64,000 nt of DNA, from NCBI GenBank assembly GCA_963704355.1, contig OY969891.1, positions 62,001 through 126,000 on the forward strand, written 5' to 3'. Under the pieces are notes generated by a model that saw nothing but the letters and a program-made list of their open reading frames with translations, made no database searches and was not told the DNA's origin. Each line of letters starts with the position of its first letter. The stretch's first letter is position 1. Position numbers and translations under genes: made by a program. Source of the stretch: Bog-473 sp963704355. Its GTDB lineage: Bacteria > Actinomycetota > Acidimicrobiia > Acidimicrobiales > RAAP-2. Shown here piece after piece: positions 9,036 to 17,226 of the stretch.

Positions 9036-9659
9036 ATGGTTGCGCTCATCGTCGTAGTTGTCGTCATCGTTCTGCTGGTCGTCGCTCTATGGTTGGCTTT
9101 CAACGGCCTAATCAAGAAGCGCAATCGCACCCGAGAAGCATGGTCCGAGATCGACGTTGAGCTCAAGCGTCGCCACGACCTCATTCCCAACCTCGTGACA
9201 ACAGTGAAGGGCTATGCTTCACACGAGCAGGGGACGTTAGAGGCTGTCACTCGGGCCAGGGCCAATGCGGTCAGTGCTGGGGCGACGGGCGACCCGGCGA
9301 AGATCGCCTCCACGGAGAATGTCCTGTCCGCGGCGCTACGGTCGTTGTTTGCGGAAGCCGAGAACTACCCGCAGCTACGGGCGGTTGAGAGCTTCCTTCA
9401 GTTGCAAGAGGAGCTGACGTCCACCGAGGACAAGATTGAGTATGCCCGCCGGTACTACAACACCAGCACCCGGGATTACGACATCTCGCTTCAGACATTT
9501 CCGCACAACTTGATTGCAGGTCCCTTTGGGTTCAAGGCGGTGGCGTTCTTCACCGCCGATGACGATGACCGCGCCGTGCCCCAGCTCGATTTCTCCAGTT
9601 CCGGCGGGGGGGCGCCGTTACCCACGGCCGGTCCAGAGAACCCCCCGCTGGCCAGCTGA
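9036..9659 (+). CDS. lemA: LemA family protein
   Basis: 207 residues. One N-terminal membrane helix (VALIVVVVVIVLLVVALWLAF, residues 2-22) is followed by the LemA four-helix domain: RNRTREAWSEIDVELKRRHDLIPNLVTTVKGYA, then YPQLRAVESFLQLQEELTSTEDKIEYARRYYN and FPHNLIAGPFGFK. The C-terminal 45 residues are Pro/Gly-rich. LemA proteins are membrane-anchored with the coil outside the cytoplasm; function is poorly known. The M48 protease gene follows after 27 bp, a common pairing, so the two are probably one operon and act in membrane protein quality control. Confidence 0.9.
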   Translation: MVALIVVVVVIVLLVVALWLAFNGLIKKRNRTREAWSEIDVELKRRHDLIPNLVTTVKGYASHEQGTLEAVTRARANAVSAGATGDPAKIASTENVLSAALRSLFAEAENYPQLRAVESFLQLQEELTSTEDKIEYARRYYNTSTRDYDISLQTFPHNLIAGPFGFKAVAFFTADDDDRAVPQLDFSSSGGGAPLPTAGPENPPLAS

Positions 9660-9686
9660 GCCAGCGAGCCGGCTCGGAGACTTCCC

Positions 9687-10655
9687 ATGTACAGCGAGAT
9701 CGCAAGCAATAAGCGGCGGAGCATCATCTTTGTTGGTCTGTTCTTCGTGATCTGGCTCGCCATCGGCGGCGTCCTCGGCCTCCTGTTCCGAGCTGTCACC
9801 TACCCTTCCGTCACCACCAGCCTGGGCTCGGCACAGCCAACCAACTCAGGCTGGACCCCAGTTGTCATCGGAATCGTGATTGGCGGCATCTTGGCTCTCG
9901 TCGGGATTCTCTACTCCCTCACGGCTGGAGCGAAGTTGGTGCTACGAACTTCGGGGGCAGTGCCCGCCGACTCTGCCCAGTATCAGCAGCTCCACGACGT
10001 GGTGGAGGCCCTGGCCATCGGGGAGGGGATACCCAAGCCGGCCGTCTACGTCATAGACGATCCCTCACCCAACGCCTTTGCTACGGGGGTCAGTCCGGAC
10101 AAGGCGGCTATCACTTACACAACAGGGCTATTCACCATCATGAATCGTGAAGAGCTCGAGGGCGTCACCAGCCATGAAATGAGCCACATCAAGAATCACG
10201 ACATCCGGCTCCTTCTTGTGGTGAGCACCATGATCGGTTTGGCTGCCCTACTGGCGAGCGTCTTGTGGCGAACCGCCTTTTGGGGCAGCATCGGCGACGA
10301 GAACAATGGCGGACAATTCGCGTTAGCGCTTTTCGTCGCTGCTGCCCTGCTCGCGGTCCTCGGCGTATTCTTCGGTCCGCTCATCAGACTGGCCCTTTCA
10401 CGCCGTCGCGAGTCACTGGCCGACGTAAGCGGGGTGGAGCTCACCCGGAATCCGGTCGGCCTGTTGAACGCACTGAAAAAGCTCCAGCAGAATGATAAGC
10501 CGTTCAAGAAGATGAACCATGCCACCGCTGCCATGTGCATTGACGATCCGCTGCAGCACCATGAGGGCTGGTATCACCGCCTGTATGACACCCACCCTCC
10601 GATCGAGGACAGGATCGCCGAACTGGAAAAGATCGCATCCGGCCAGAAAGTCTGA
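9687..10655 (+). CDS. htpX: M48-family (HtpX-like) membrane zinc metalloprotease
   Basis: 322 residues. Two N-terminal membrane helices (about 15-37 and 57-80), then the catalytic motif VTSHEMSHIKNHDIRL (HExxH, residues around 155) followed by two more membrane helices and the third zinc ligand region RRRESLADVSGVELT. The tail HPPIEDRIAEL is typical of HtpX/Ste24-like enzymes. It would degrade or clip misfolded membrane proteins, with the active site facing the cytoplasm. It is downstream of lemA in an apparent two-gene operon. The symbol denotes family resemblance, not proven orthology. Confidence 0.9.
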   Translation: MYSEIASNKRRSIIFVGLFFVIWLAIGGVLGLLFRAVTYPSVTTSLGSAQPTNSGWTPVVIGIVIGGILALVGILYSLTAGAKLVLRTSGAVPADSAQYQQLHDVVEALAIGEGIPKPAVYVIDDPSPNAFATGVSPDKAAITYTTGLFTIMNREELEGVTSHEMSHIKNHDIRLLLVVSTMIGLAALLASVLWRTAFWGSIGDENNGGQFALALFVAAALLAVLGVFFGPLIRLALSRRRESLADVSGVELTRNPVGLLNALKKLQQNDKPFKKMNHATAAMCIDDPLQHHEGWYHRLYDTHPPIEDRIAELEKIASGQKV

Positions 10656-10732
10656 CCAGCCGGCATGTTTAGCGCTACCTGTGATGTGAACGATTTCCCC
10701 CCAGAGCCAAGGCGATACAAAGGAGCCTGATC

Positions 10733-12469
10733 GTGTCGTTTACGGTGTCGGACCTCATAGTCGAGACTCTGAAGAACGCAGGGGTCCGTCGCATTTACGG
10801 AATACCCGGCGATTCACTTAACGGTTTCACCGACGCGCTCTACCACGACGGGACGATCACATGGCAACACGTTCGTCACGAAGAGGCAGCGGCGTTCGCC
10901 GCCGCCGGCGAGGCGACAATCACGGGAGAGGTGGCCGTGTGCGCCGCGAGCTGCGGACCGGGAAACCTGCACCTCATCAACGGGCTCTATGACGCGCATC
11001 GTTCCCGCGTTCCGGTCGTGGCGATTGCCGCCCATATCCCTTCGAAGGAGATCGGCGGTTTCTACTTCCAAGAGACGCACCCTCAGGAACTGTTCCAGGA
11101 ATGCAGCGTCTACTGTGAGCTCGTTTCGTCGCCGGCGCAGCTCCCGTACGTTCTAGACATCGCCATCCGTTCCGCAGTCGAGCAGAAGGACGTCGCCGTG
11201 TTGGTCGTCCCCGGCGACGTGCTACTCAGCGAGATCGACCGCCATGAAGAAACGTCCACCATCCGGCCCACTATGCCGGTGATACGTCCGAGCGATGACG
11301 AACTGAATGTTGCAGCTGATTCCCTCAATTCGGCTCGCCGGGTCACCATCCTGGCCGGGTCGGGCTGCGTGGGGGCTCGCGACGAGGTTCTGGCTGTGGC
11401 CAAAGTCCTTCAAGCACCCATCGTCCATGCCCTCCGCGGCAAGGAGATCATCGAGTATGACAATCCCTACGACGTCGGTATGACTGGGCTCCTGGGGTTC
11501 AGTTCGGGTTACCATGCTATGGAGCAATGCGGGACCTTGCTGATGCTCGGCACGGACTTCCCCTATCGGGAGTTCTATCCCCAGGGCGCGACGGTTCTTC
11601 AGGTCGACTTACGCGGTGAGCACATCGGTCGACGGGTAAAGGTTGACATACCCCTCGTAGGGACTGTTAAAGATACGCTCACGGCGATCATTCCACGGTT
11701 GCGAGTGAAGACTGACCGCCGTCATTTGGAGCGGATGCGAAACCATTACGCAAAGGCCCGTGAGAGTCTCGACGAGTTGGCGGTAGATGACCACAACCGC
11801 ACTCCGCTCCACCCCCAGTTCGTCGCCAAGACCGTCGATGAAGTCGCATCCGACGATGCGGTATTTCTCGCAGATGTCGGAACGCCCGTGGTGTGGGCTG
11901 CTCGCTATCTCCGCATGAATGGCAGACGTCGACTCGTCGGTTCGTTTAGCCATGGATCCATGGCTAATGCCCTCCTTCAAGCTATCGGCGTCCAAGCGGC
12001 GCAACCTCACCGACAGGTGGTGACCTTTTCTGGCGACGGCGGGTTGGCCATGATGTTCGGAGAATTGATCACGCTTCGCCAATTGAAACTCCCCGTGAAG
12101 ATCGTAGTCTTCAACAACGGAGCGCTGAGCTTCGTCGAGCTGGAGATGAAGGCGGCTGGGTTGGTCAATTTCGGCACGGAGCTCGAAGACCCGAATTTCG
12201 GGGCGGTCGCGTCTGCCCTCGGGTTGTACGGCACGCGAGTGGAACGGCCCGCGGATTTGGCAGCCGCTCTTGAGAAAGCGTTTGATCACGACGGACCAGC
12301 ACTGATCGAGGTCATGACGGCTCGACAGGAGCTTTCCCTCCCGCCGACCATCACATTTGAGCAAGTCCGGAACTTTACGCTGTATGCGACGCGGACCGTG
12401 TTGTCCGGACGTGGTGACGAACTCATCGACCTCGCCAAGACAAATGTCGTCCGCCACCTCACAGCCTGA
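10733..12469 (+). CDS. poxB: ThDP-dependent pyruvate oxidase / pyruvate:quinone dehydrogenase
   Basis: 578 residues from a GTG start with AAGGAG at 10718-10723. Three ThDP-enzyme domains: N-terminal Pyr domain with GIPGDSLNGF and catalytic Glu in RHEEAAAFAAA; central FAD/ADP-like domain from about 190 to 340; C-terminal PP domain with the GDG...N thiamine-diphosphate site (SGDGGLAMMFGEL to FNNGALSFVELE). The combination fits pyruvate oxidase/PoxB rather than acetolactate synthase; there is no small regulatory subunit nearby. PoxB converts pyruvate to acetate and CO2, passing electrons to quinone at the membrane. Exact acceptor is inferred. Confidence 0.88.
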   Translation: MSFTVSDLIVETLKNAGVRRIYGIPGDSLNGFTDALYHDGTITWQHVRHEEAAAFAAAGEATITGEVAVCAASCGPGNLHLINGLYDAHRSRVPVVAIAAHIPSKEIGGFYFQETHPQELFQECSVYCELVSSPAQLPYVLDIAIRSAVEQKDVAVLVVPGDVLLSEIDRHEETSTIRPTMPVIRPSDDELNVAADSLNSARRVTILAGSGCVGARDEVLAVAKVLQAPIVHALRGKEIIEYDNPYDVGMTGLLGFSSGYHAMEQCGTLLMLGTDFPYREFYPQGATVLQVDLRGEHIGRRVKVDIPLVGTVKDTLTAIIPRLRVKTDRRHLERMRNHYAKARESLDELAVDDHNRTPLHPQFVAKTVDEVASDDAVFLADVGTPVVWAARYLRMNGRRRLVGSFSHGSMANALLQAIGVQAAQPHRQVVTFSGDGGLAMMFGELITLRQLKLPVKIVVFNNGALSFVELEMKAAGLVNFGTELEDPNFGAVASALGLYGTRVERPADLAAALEKAFDHDGPALIEVMTARQELSLPPTITFEQVRNFTLYATRTVLSGRGDELIDLAKTNVVRHLTA

Positions 12470-12648
12470 GGTCGTGGGTGCGGATAGCTTGGACGCCTCC
12501 CTCTGATATTCCATCCGGAAAGCGGGTGATCATCTGTGATGAGATACCCATCGTGAGCGCCTCCTAGACCGAACTCGGGCGACCACACGCGAGCAGTCCG
12601 TGTTCCAACCGCGCCCACATCTCGTTCAAGCCCACGGGAATCCTTCGG

Positions 12649-13419
12649 TCATGCTCCGAAGACGAGCTGCTCGCCACCGTCGACGTCGTAGGTCGCTCCC
12701 GTCAGGGCCGTGTTCGCCATCAGGTGCACGGCGAGGGCGGCGACGTCCACAGGTTCGACGACCCGCCGGATGGGAAGCACGGTGCGTAGCTGGTTGCGCC
12801 GCTGTTTGAGGTCGTCGCCGAGCAGGGACGCGGATAGGGGCGTGTCGACGAAGCCGGCGGCGATGAGGTTGACTCGGACTGGCGCCAGTTCGAGCGCCAA
12901 GTTTGCCGTGAGAGCCGGGAGTGCTGCGGAAAGAATGGAGGCAATCGCGAGGCCGACCTCTGGTCGGCGGGCACGGGTACCGGTCATGAACACAAGCGTG
13001 CCTCCGGGACGCACCCTGGCGACGCCTTTGCGAGCTACCTGGAGCGCCAACAACAAATGTTCGTCCAATGAGCGGCGCACTTTCGAGAAGTCCATTTCAG
13101 CTAGTGGCGCGTAGTAGGAACCGCCAGCCGTGACCATTATGTGGTCGATTGGGTGCGGTAGATCCTGAAAGAACTGCTCGAGTTGATCCGGATCGGTGGC
13201 GTCAAAGGCCGCCGTGCAGAGCGCGTCGACCTCGTTCCCGGCTTGCTGCAAGCGCTCGGGATCCCGACCGGTGAGTACGACGTTGGCTCCTTCGAAGTGT
13301 GTTCGTCGAGCGGTTTCGAGTCCGATGCCGGAGCTACCGCCGATCACCACAACGGTTTGGCCGAGCAGTTCGGGTTGACGCTGGCTGAGACATGACGCAG
13401 ATGCAGTCGCGGCCTCCAT
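12649..13419 (-). CDS. SDR-family oxidoreductase lacking the YxxxK catalytic pair
   Basis: 256 residues from ATG 13419, chosen because AAGGATAAGGAA sits directly upstream on the minus strand; the frame is open to 13689 and the extension is helical (DLSEDLERWHLRRH), so a longer form is possible. Rossmann signature VVIGGSSGIGLETAR, Asp after strand 3 (AAFDATDPDQ), and TAGGSYYA in place of NNAG. Near residue 165, where SDRs carry Tyr-x-x-x-Lys, this one has IASILSAALPALTANLALELAP, without Tyr or Lys. The end ATYDVDGGEQLV is normal. Probably a divergent or non-classical SDR; substrate unknown. Confidence 0.82.
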   Translation of the reverse strand: MEAATASASCLSQRQPELLGQTVVVIGGSSGIGLETARRTHFEGANVVLTGRDPERLQQAGNEVDALCTAAFDATDPDQLEQFFQDLPHPIDHIMVTAGGSYYAPLAEMDFSKVRRSLDEHLLLALQVARKGVARVRPGGTLVFMTGTRARRPEVGLAIASILSAALPALTANLALELAPVRVNLIAAGFVDTPLSASLLGDDLKQRRNQLRTVLPIRRVVEPVDVAALAVHLMANTALTGATYDVDGGEQLVFGA

Positions 13420-13919
13420 TTCCTTATCCTTCTGAGCGTCTTTAGAAACGGCAACCTCCGCCCGAATGTCTCGGTGATGGGTGTGTCGTCGAAGATGCCA
13501 ACGCTCTAGGTCCTCGGAAAGGTCGACCAGTCGGGCAAAATCGTCGGGTGAAGACACCTCGGCTTCCTCCAATTCTGAAAGCAATGAGTTCCTCCGAGCG
13601 GCACTCCGTTTCGAGGAAATCAATGCTCGCCATGTAACCCTCACAGTTGTTCCGACTACAAGACTCGCCTGACGGCAGCGTCGATGCACCAGTGAAAATC
13701 CCTAGTTGATTTCCCGCATTAGAGGAGAGCAGTGGACGGTTTTCCCTGGAACTGGATCACCAATGAGACTGGTTCTTGCTCGCATTTTGTGATTGCAAAC
13801 CCGCGTGCGCCAGCCAGGGACTAGGGACTTTCACTGGCGATAGAGGAGGTCTGGCGTGCAACTCTGAGAGCGCAACCGGCCAGGCCGCTTTTTGAAGGGC
13901 ATACCAAGAGGAGGAGGTT

Positions 13920-14135
13920 ATGCGCGCGGACGTTGTACTCGGCAATAAGTGTCCCGACTATGAGCTGACGGACCGGCTACCGTTCGGTGACGGGCGCCTC
14001 TACTACGGCGGCTACGACTGCAACTTCTATCCGTCGGCGGCGAGCTCTCTCCGTCCGTGTCACTCTCTTCTCACCAGAGGCGCAAGACGGGTACGAACCG
14101 AGGGGTACCATTCAGCGTCGTGCACGGTGAGTTGA
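13920..14135 (+). pseudogene. Truncated AhpC/TSA-family peroxiredoxin
   Basis: A strong ribosome site (AAGAGGAGGAGG at 13906-13917) leads into MRADVVLGNKCPDYELTD, closely resembling the first strand of a peroxiredoxin-like family. After about 17 residues the frame leaves the family (no cysteine-containing active-site region) and ends after 71 codons. It therefore looks like a 5' remnant whose body was deleted and replaced by unrelated sequence. Confidence 0.5.
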
Positions 14136-14142
14136 AGAACGG

Positions 14143-14465
14143 ATGACCCGGCGGGTAGCGATCGTCAGCGACGCAAGGTTCTATGTCGGCCCCAACCTCA
14201 GCCGTCTGCTGGCCGACCGAGGGCATGATCTCATCGTCGGTGATCCGGCGCCCGGCCTGGTCGAGGATCTCGAGTCCCGCGGGGCGGCAGTTGAGGTGGT
14301 CACGGGAGCCGGCAACCTGGCGGAGCCCGAAGCATCCCAACGGCTCGTGAGCGCGGCCATCGACCGCTTCGGGCGTATCGATGCGGCCGCGGCCTTCACG
14401 GGCCACATCGTCATCGGCAAATTCCTGAAGTCCTCGGTCGAGGACCTTCGCTCCGCACTTGCCGG
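14143..14465 (+). pseudogene. N-terminal fragment of an SDR-family oxidoreductase
   Basis: From ATG 14143 about 107 residues read as a Rossmann fold: MTRRVAIVSDARFYVGPNLS, then GHDLIVGDPAPGLVEDLESRG, SAAIDRFGRIDAAAAFTGHI and KSSVEDLRSALAG. At about 14465 SDR similarity stops abruptly, in the middle of the helix before the active site, and sequence of an arsenite methyltransferase begins in another frame. The original frame stays open to 14880 as low-complexity residues, so an annotator may call one 245-residue protein; its second half is out-of-frame methyltransferase DNA. Confidence 0.65.
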
Positions 14466-14840
14466 GTCGAGTTCCTCAAGGGCCATATCGAAGCGATACC
14501 GCTCCCAGACACCTCTGTCGATGTGGTCGTCTCCAACTGTGTCATCAACTTGTCCACCGACAAGCCCGCCGTATTCGAAGAGGCTTGCCGGGTACTACGA
14601 CCAGGCGGCCGCCTTTGCGTCGCCGACGTCGTCACCGACGGCGAGAGCGCCGTGGTCAGCGACGATCTCGGAGCCTGGGCCGGCTGCCTGGCCGGCGCGC
14701 TCTCGAGGGCCGACTACCGCTCGGCGCTCGAAGTTGCTGGTTTCGCCGAGATCACGATCACTGACAGCCACGCGGTGGCGGACGGGTTCACGTCCGTCCT
14801 CGTGCGGGCGACTCGCCCGACCCCATCGGCCCCGCTGTGA
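14466..14840 (+). pseudogene. arsM: C-terminal fragment of arsenite methyltransferase
   Basis: In the frame beginning GTC 14466 the DNA reads VEFLKGHIEAIPLPDTSVDV, then VSNCVINLSTDKPAVFEEA, RVLRPGGRLCVADVV, GCLAGALSRADYRSALE and the terminal VRATRP. This is the last 120 or so residues of ArsM-type As(III) S-adenosylmethionine methyltransferases, including the conserved SNCVINL cysteine. The SAM-binding N-terminal half and the first cysteines are missing; in their place is the SDR fragment. No start codon of its own, so non-functional. Confidence 0.7.
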
Positions 14841-15736
14841 TGGAGCTCGACGCCTTCTCCCAAAACAAGCGCTTCGTTGACGTCGGTGACACCCGGATCG
14901 CGTACATCGACCGGGGCGAGGGCACCCCGCTGCTCCTCCTCCACGGGTGCCCGTTCTCCTCGTTCGTGTGGCGCAAGGTCCTTCCCGCTCTCTCCGAAGA
15001 TCATCGTTGCGTTGCCCCCGACCTCCTCGGCCTGGGCGACACCGAGACGCCGGCGGACGCGGACTGGTCACTTCCCGCCCAAGAGGTGATGGTGATCGGC
15101 CTGCTCGACGCGCTCGGGCTCGACAAGGTCTCGATCGTCGGCCACGACCACGGCGGTGCGGTCGCCCAGCTCCTGGCGGCTCACCACCCCGAGCGGATCG
15201 AGCGCCTGGTCCTCTGCAATGTCGAGGCCTACGACAACTGGCCTTCGGCCGACGAGCGCCCGTTCGTGCGGGTCACCCAGCTCCCTGTCGTCGGGCGCGC
15301 CGTGATGCGTCTCTACGGGACGCCCATCGTGCTGCGACTGGTCCTCGGACTGGCCCACGCCGTCAAGAACAAGGACGTCCTCGACGACGAGCTGGTTTCC
15401 GGTTACGTGCGGGCCAACCTCAGCGACCCGCACAAACGTGCCAAGACGGCGCGCTTCATCGCAGGTCAAGTCGACCCAGCCAACAACCACTGGACCACTG
15501 CCGTGCTCGAGGACCTGCGGCACTTCAACCAGCCGACGTTGCTGTTGTGGGGAGGAGACGACCCGCACTTCGGACCACAGTGGGCCGAGCGTCTCCGCAG
15601 TGACATCCCCGGCGTCGTGGATCTCGAGGTGCTCCCCGACACGGGTCACCTGCTCATGGAAGAGCGCCCCGAAGACGTCGCCCAGCACATCTTGAGCTTC
15701 CTGGCTACGCCGCAACGGGCGACCGCCGCCGGCTGA
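14840..15736 (+). CDS. Alpha/beta-fold hydrolase with Asp nucleophile (dehalogenase/epoxide-hydrolase type)
   Basis: 298 residues from ATG 14840; a GTG directly before (14837) is an alternative. Oxyanion motif LLLLHGCPFSSFVWR, nucleophile elbow VGHDHGGAVAQ, acid in LLLWGGDDPHFG and catalytic His in LPDTGHLLMEE. The elbow residue is Asp, not Ser, which marks haloalkane/fluoroacetate dehalogenases and epoxide hydrolases rather than esterases. Cap domain about 130-210. The gene overlaps the end of the arsM fragment, so it may have lost its own promoter. Actual substrate unknown; cytoplasmic. Confidence 0.85.
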   Translation: MELDAFSQNKRFVDVGDTRIAYIDRGEGTPLLLLHGCPFSSFVWRKVLPALSEDHRCVAPDLLGLGDTETPADADWSLPAQEVMVIGLLDALGLDKVSIVGHDHGGAVAQLLAAHHPERIERLVLCNVEAYDNWPSADERPFVRVTQLPVVGRAVMRLYGTPIVLRLVLGLAHAVKNKDVLDDELVSGYVRANLSDPHKRAKTARFIAGQVDPANNHWTTAVLEDLRHFNQPTLLLWGGDDPHFGPQWAERLRSDIPGVVDLEVLPDTGHLLMEERPEDVAQHILSFLATPQRATAAG

Positions 15737-15757
15737 GCGCCAGGACCCCCCATCGGC

Positions 15758-16447
15758 GTGTCGCCCGACCACCTACCCGGCTCGGCGCACGAGGGCGGGC
15801 TCCGGCCCGAGGTCGCCGCCCGTGTCTACGACCGCATCGGGAAGCTCCAAGACACCCAAGCACCCATCGAGCGAGGTGCCGTCGATCGCCTGGTCGCCCA
15901 GGGGCGATTCGACACCGCCATCGCGGTGTTCGAGCTCGGATGCGGAACCGGAACCCTCGCCCAACGACTCCTGGACCACCATCTGCCGTCGGACGCCACC
16001 TACCTCGGCCTCGAGGTCAGCCAACGGATGGCAGAGCTCACCCGGCAGCGGCTCGCACCCTGGCCCGCACGAGCCCGCGTGATCCACACGGATGGACGCC
16101 TACCGCTGCCGATCGACGACGCATCGGTCGACCGGTTCATTGCGGCGTACGTCTTCGACCTGCTCCCTCACGACTACGCCCTGCAGGTGATCCGCGACAC
16201 TCACCGAATCCTCAAGCCGGGCGGCCTGCTCTGCCTCACCAGTCTCACCCGGGGCGACTCCTCGCTCGCAAGGATCGTCTCTACCTGTTGGCATGCGCTC
16301 TGGCGGGTCGCCCCTCGCGTTGTCGGAGGATGCCGACCGATCGACCTCGAGCTGCTGCTCGAGAACAGCGAGTGGACCGACTTGTCCACAGTCGTCGTTC
16401 AATCTTGGGGATTCCTATCCCAGGTCGTGGTGGCGACGGCCCAGTAG
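15758..16447 (+). CDS. Class I SAM-dependent methyltransferase
   Basis: 229 residues from GTG 15758, 21 bp after the hydrolase, so co-transcription is likely. SAM-binding motif I is VFELGCGTGTLAQRLL, motif II region TYLGLEVSQRMAELTRQR, then GRLPLPIDDASVDRFIAAYVFDLL and HRILKPGGLLCLTSL. The fold is that of the Methyltransf_11/25 group; acceptor unknown. The C-terminal stretch (LELLLENSEWTDLSTVVVQSWGFLSQVVVA) resembles small-molecule or lipid methyltransferases. Its 3' end adjoins the first copy of the 330-bp repeat. Confidence 0.85.
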   Translation: MSPDHLPGSAHEGGLRPEVAARVYDRIGKLQDTQAPIERGAVDRLVAQGRFDTAIAVFELGCGTGTLAQRLLDHHLPSDATYLGLEVSQRMAELTRQRLAPWPARARVIHTDGRLPLPIDDASVDRFIAAYVFDLLPHDYALQVIRDTHRILKPGGLLCLTSLTRGDSSLARIVSTCWHALWRVAPRVVGGCRPIDLELLLENSEWTDLSTVVVQSWGFLSQVVVATAQ

Positions 16448-16458
16448 GTGGGTCAACT

Positions 16459-16788
16459 CGGCAACAAGCATCGCTGCTTCAGGGCCGATGATGTCGGCTC
16501 GCTGGCCGAGGAACGTGATCGTTGCCAAATGGGAACCCGCGCCATTCGCTCCGCTTTGCAGAGCCAGCCAGACGGACGCGAGAACCGATCCGTGGACAGG
16601 CCCCACGAGCTGTGTCCGGGCGTGTCTTTACGTGTCTTTACGGAGATGGAAGGGGAGGGATCGTGAGGGAACCTGAGGAGATCGAAACGCCGCCACCAGG
16701 AAAGTCCTCGGAAAGGCCCTGGTCAAAACACCGAGAACCAGACATTCGCAACGCAGAGGCCGAGGGTTCGAATCCCTTCACCTCCACC
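16459..16788. repeat. 330-bp imperfect direct repeat, copy 1, ending in a tRNA-like 3' end
   Basis: Matches 46148-46477 in the same orientation and with the same overall length. Best shared blocks: GATGTCGGCTCGCT (near 16490 and 46180), GTGTCTTTACGTGTCTTTA (16622 and 46312) and GGTCAAAACACCGAGAACCA (16723 and 46413). The last 28 bp look like the 3' end of a tRNA or tmRNA. On the minus strand, 16480-16560 reads LATITFLGQRADI, and copy 2 gives LATVTFLGERADI, so the repeat probably carries the tail of an old gene. The copies bracket about 29.7 kb. Confidence 0.8.
16764..16788 (+). other. tRNA/tmRNA 3'-end-like segment, possible attachment-site relic
   Basis: GAGGG-TTCGAAT-CCCTT forms a T-arm with a 7-base loop, followed by CACCTCC-A-CC as acceptor strand and discriminator. 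No matching 5' acceptor (GGAGGTG or GGGGGTG), D-arm or anticodon arm is found upstream, so this is not a complete gene. Integrated elements often leave such 3' ends. The tail TCCACC also resembles tmRNA; identity cannot be fixed. Confidence 0.45.
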
Positions 16789-17127
16789 GGTCCGAAATCC
16801 CTGGTCAGGGGTGGTTTTCCAACGAGGAGCGCTACGATGGATTGTAGAGATCGTGGCCTCCGGAGTCGACCTGACTTTCCGTGCGCGTCTGTACGTGTGC
16901 CCATGTAGGCACTGTTAATGGTTCGGCCATGCACCCGCGCCCATTGCCGCTGATACGTGTGCGGTCGTCCGTGGCTCCCCATTTGGCTCCCCTTTGCGTC
17001 TCGGAGTCAACCGAAGTCTCGGCAGACCCATGGTCCCCAATTGATTGGACTCCCTTCCCCTGGGGTGCGCTTGTCGGGCTTGCCATGGCTGAACCCGCGC
17101 AGCGGGGAGATCCGATGCGCGAGACTT
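16789..17127. other. Intergenic leader region without recognisable gene
   Basis: No coding signature. Minus-strand frames here include VEVKGFEPSASALR, the usual false peptide read from the antisense of a tRNA 3' end. The promoter of the riboswitch-controlled transporter must lie in this stretch but no clear -35/-10 pair was picked out. Confidence 0.4.
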
Positions 17128-17129
17128 AG

Positions 17130-17219
17130 CTCACGGGAGCTCGGACAGACCGGGCTGAGAGGGCACCTCGCTGGTGTCGACCGTTGAACCTGCTCCGGGT
17201 AATGCCGGCGAAGGGAGGA
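17130..17219 (+). promoter_or_regulatory. TPP riboswitch (THI element)
   Basis: All invariant blocks are present in order: GCTGAGA at 17154-17160, TTGAACCTG at 17184-17192, and GGGTAATGCCGGCGAAGGGA at about 17197-17216. The variable P3 arm (GGGCACCTCGCTGGTGTC) lies between. The final AGGGAGGAGG both closes P1 and contains the ribosome site of the transporter at 17227, so thiamine diphosphate binding would be expected to sequester the start region and switch translation off. Confidence 0.93.
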
Positions 17220-17226
17220 GGCATTG

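Noticed and set aside
16700..16790. Complete tRNA gene
   Set aside because: Only the T-arm and acceptor 3' strand can be formed; no 5' acceptor, D-arm or anticodon arm matches.
16638..16982. Minus-strand frame with VEVKGFEPSASALR as a protein gene
   Set aside because: GFEP-type peptides arise from the antisense of a tRNA 3' end (GGTTCGAATCC); the rest has no coding signature.
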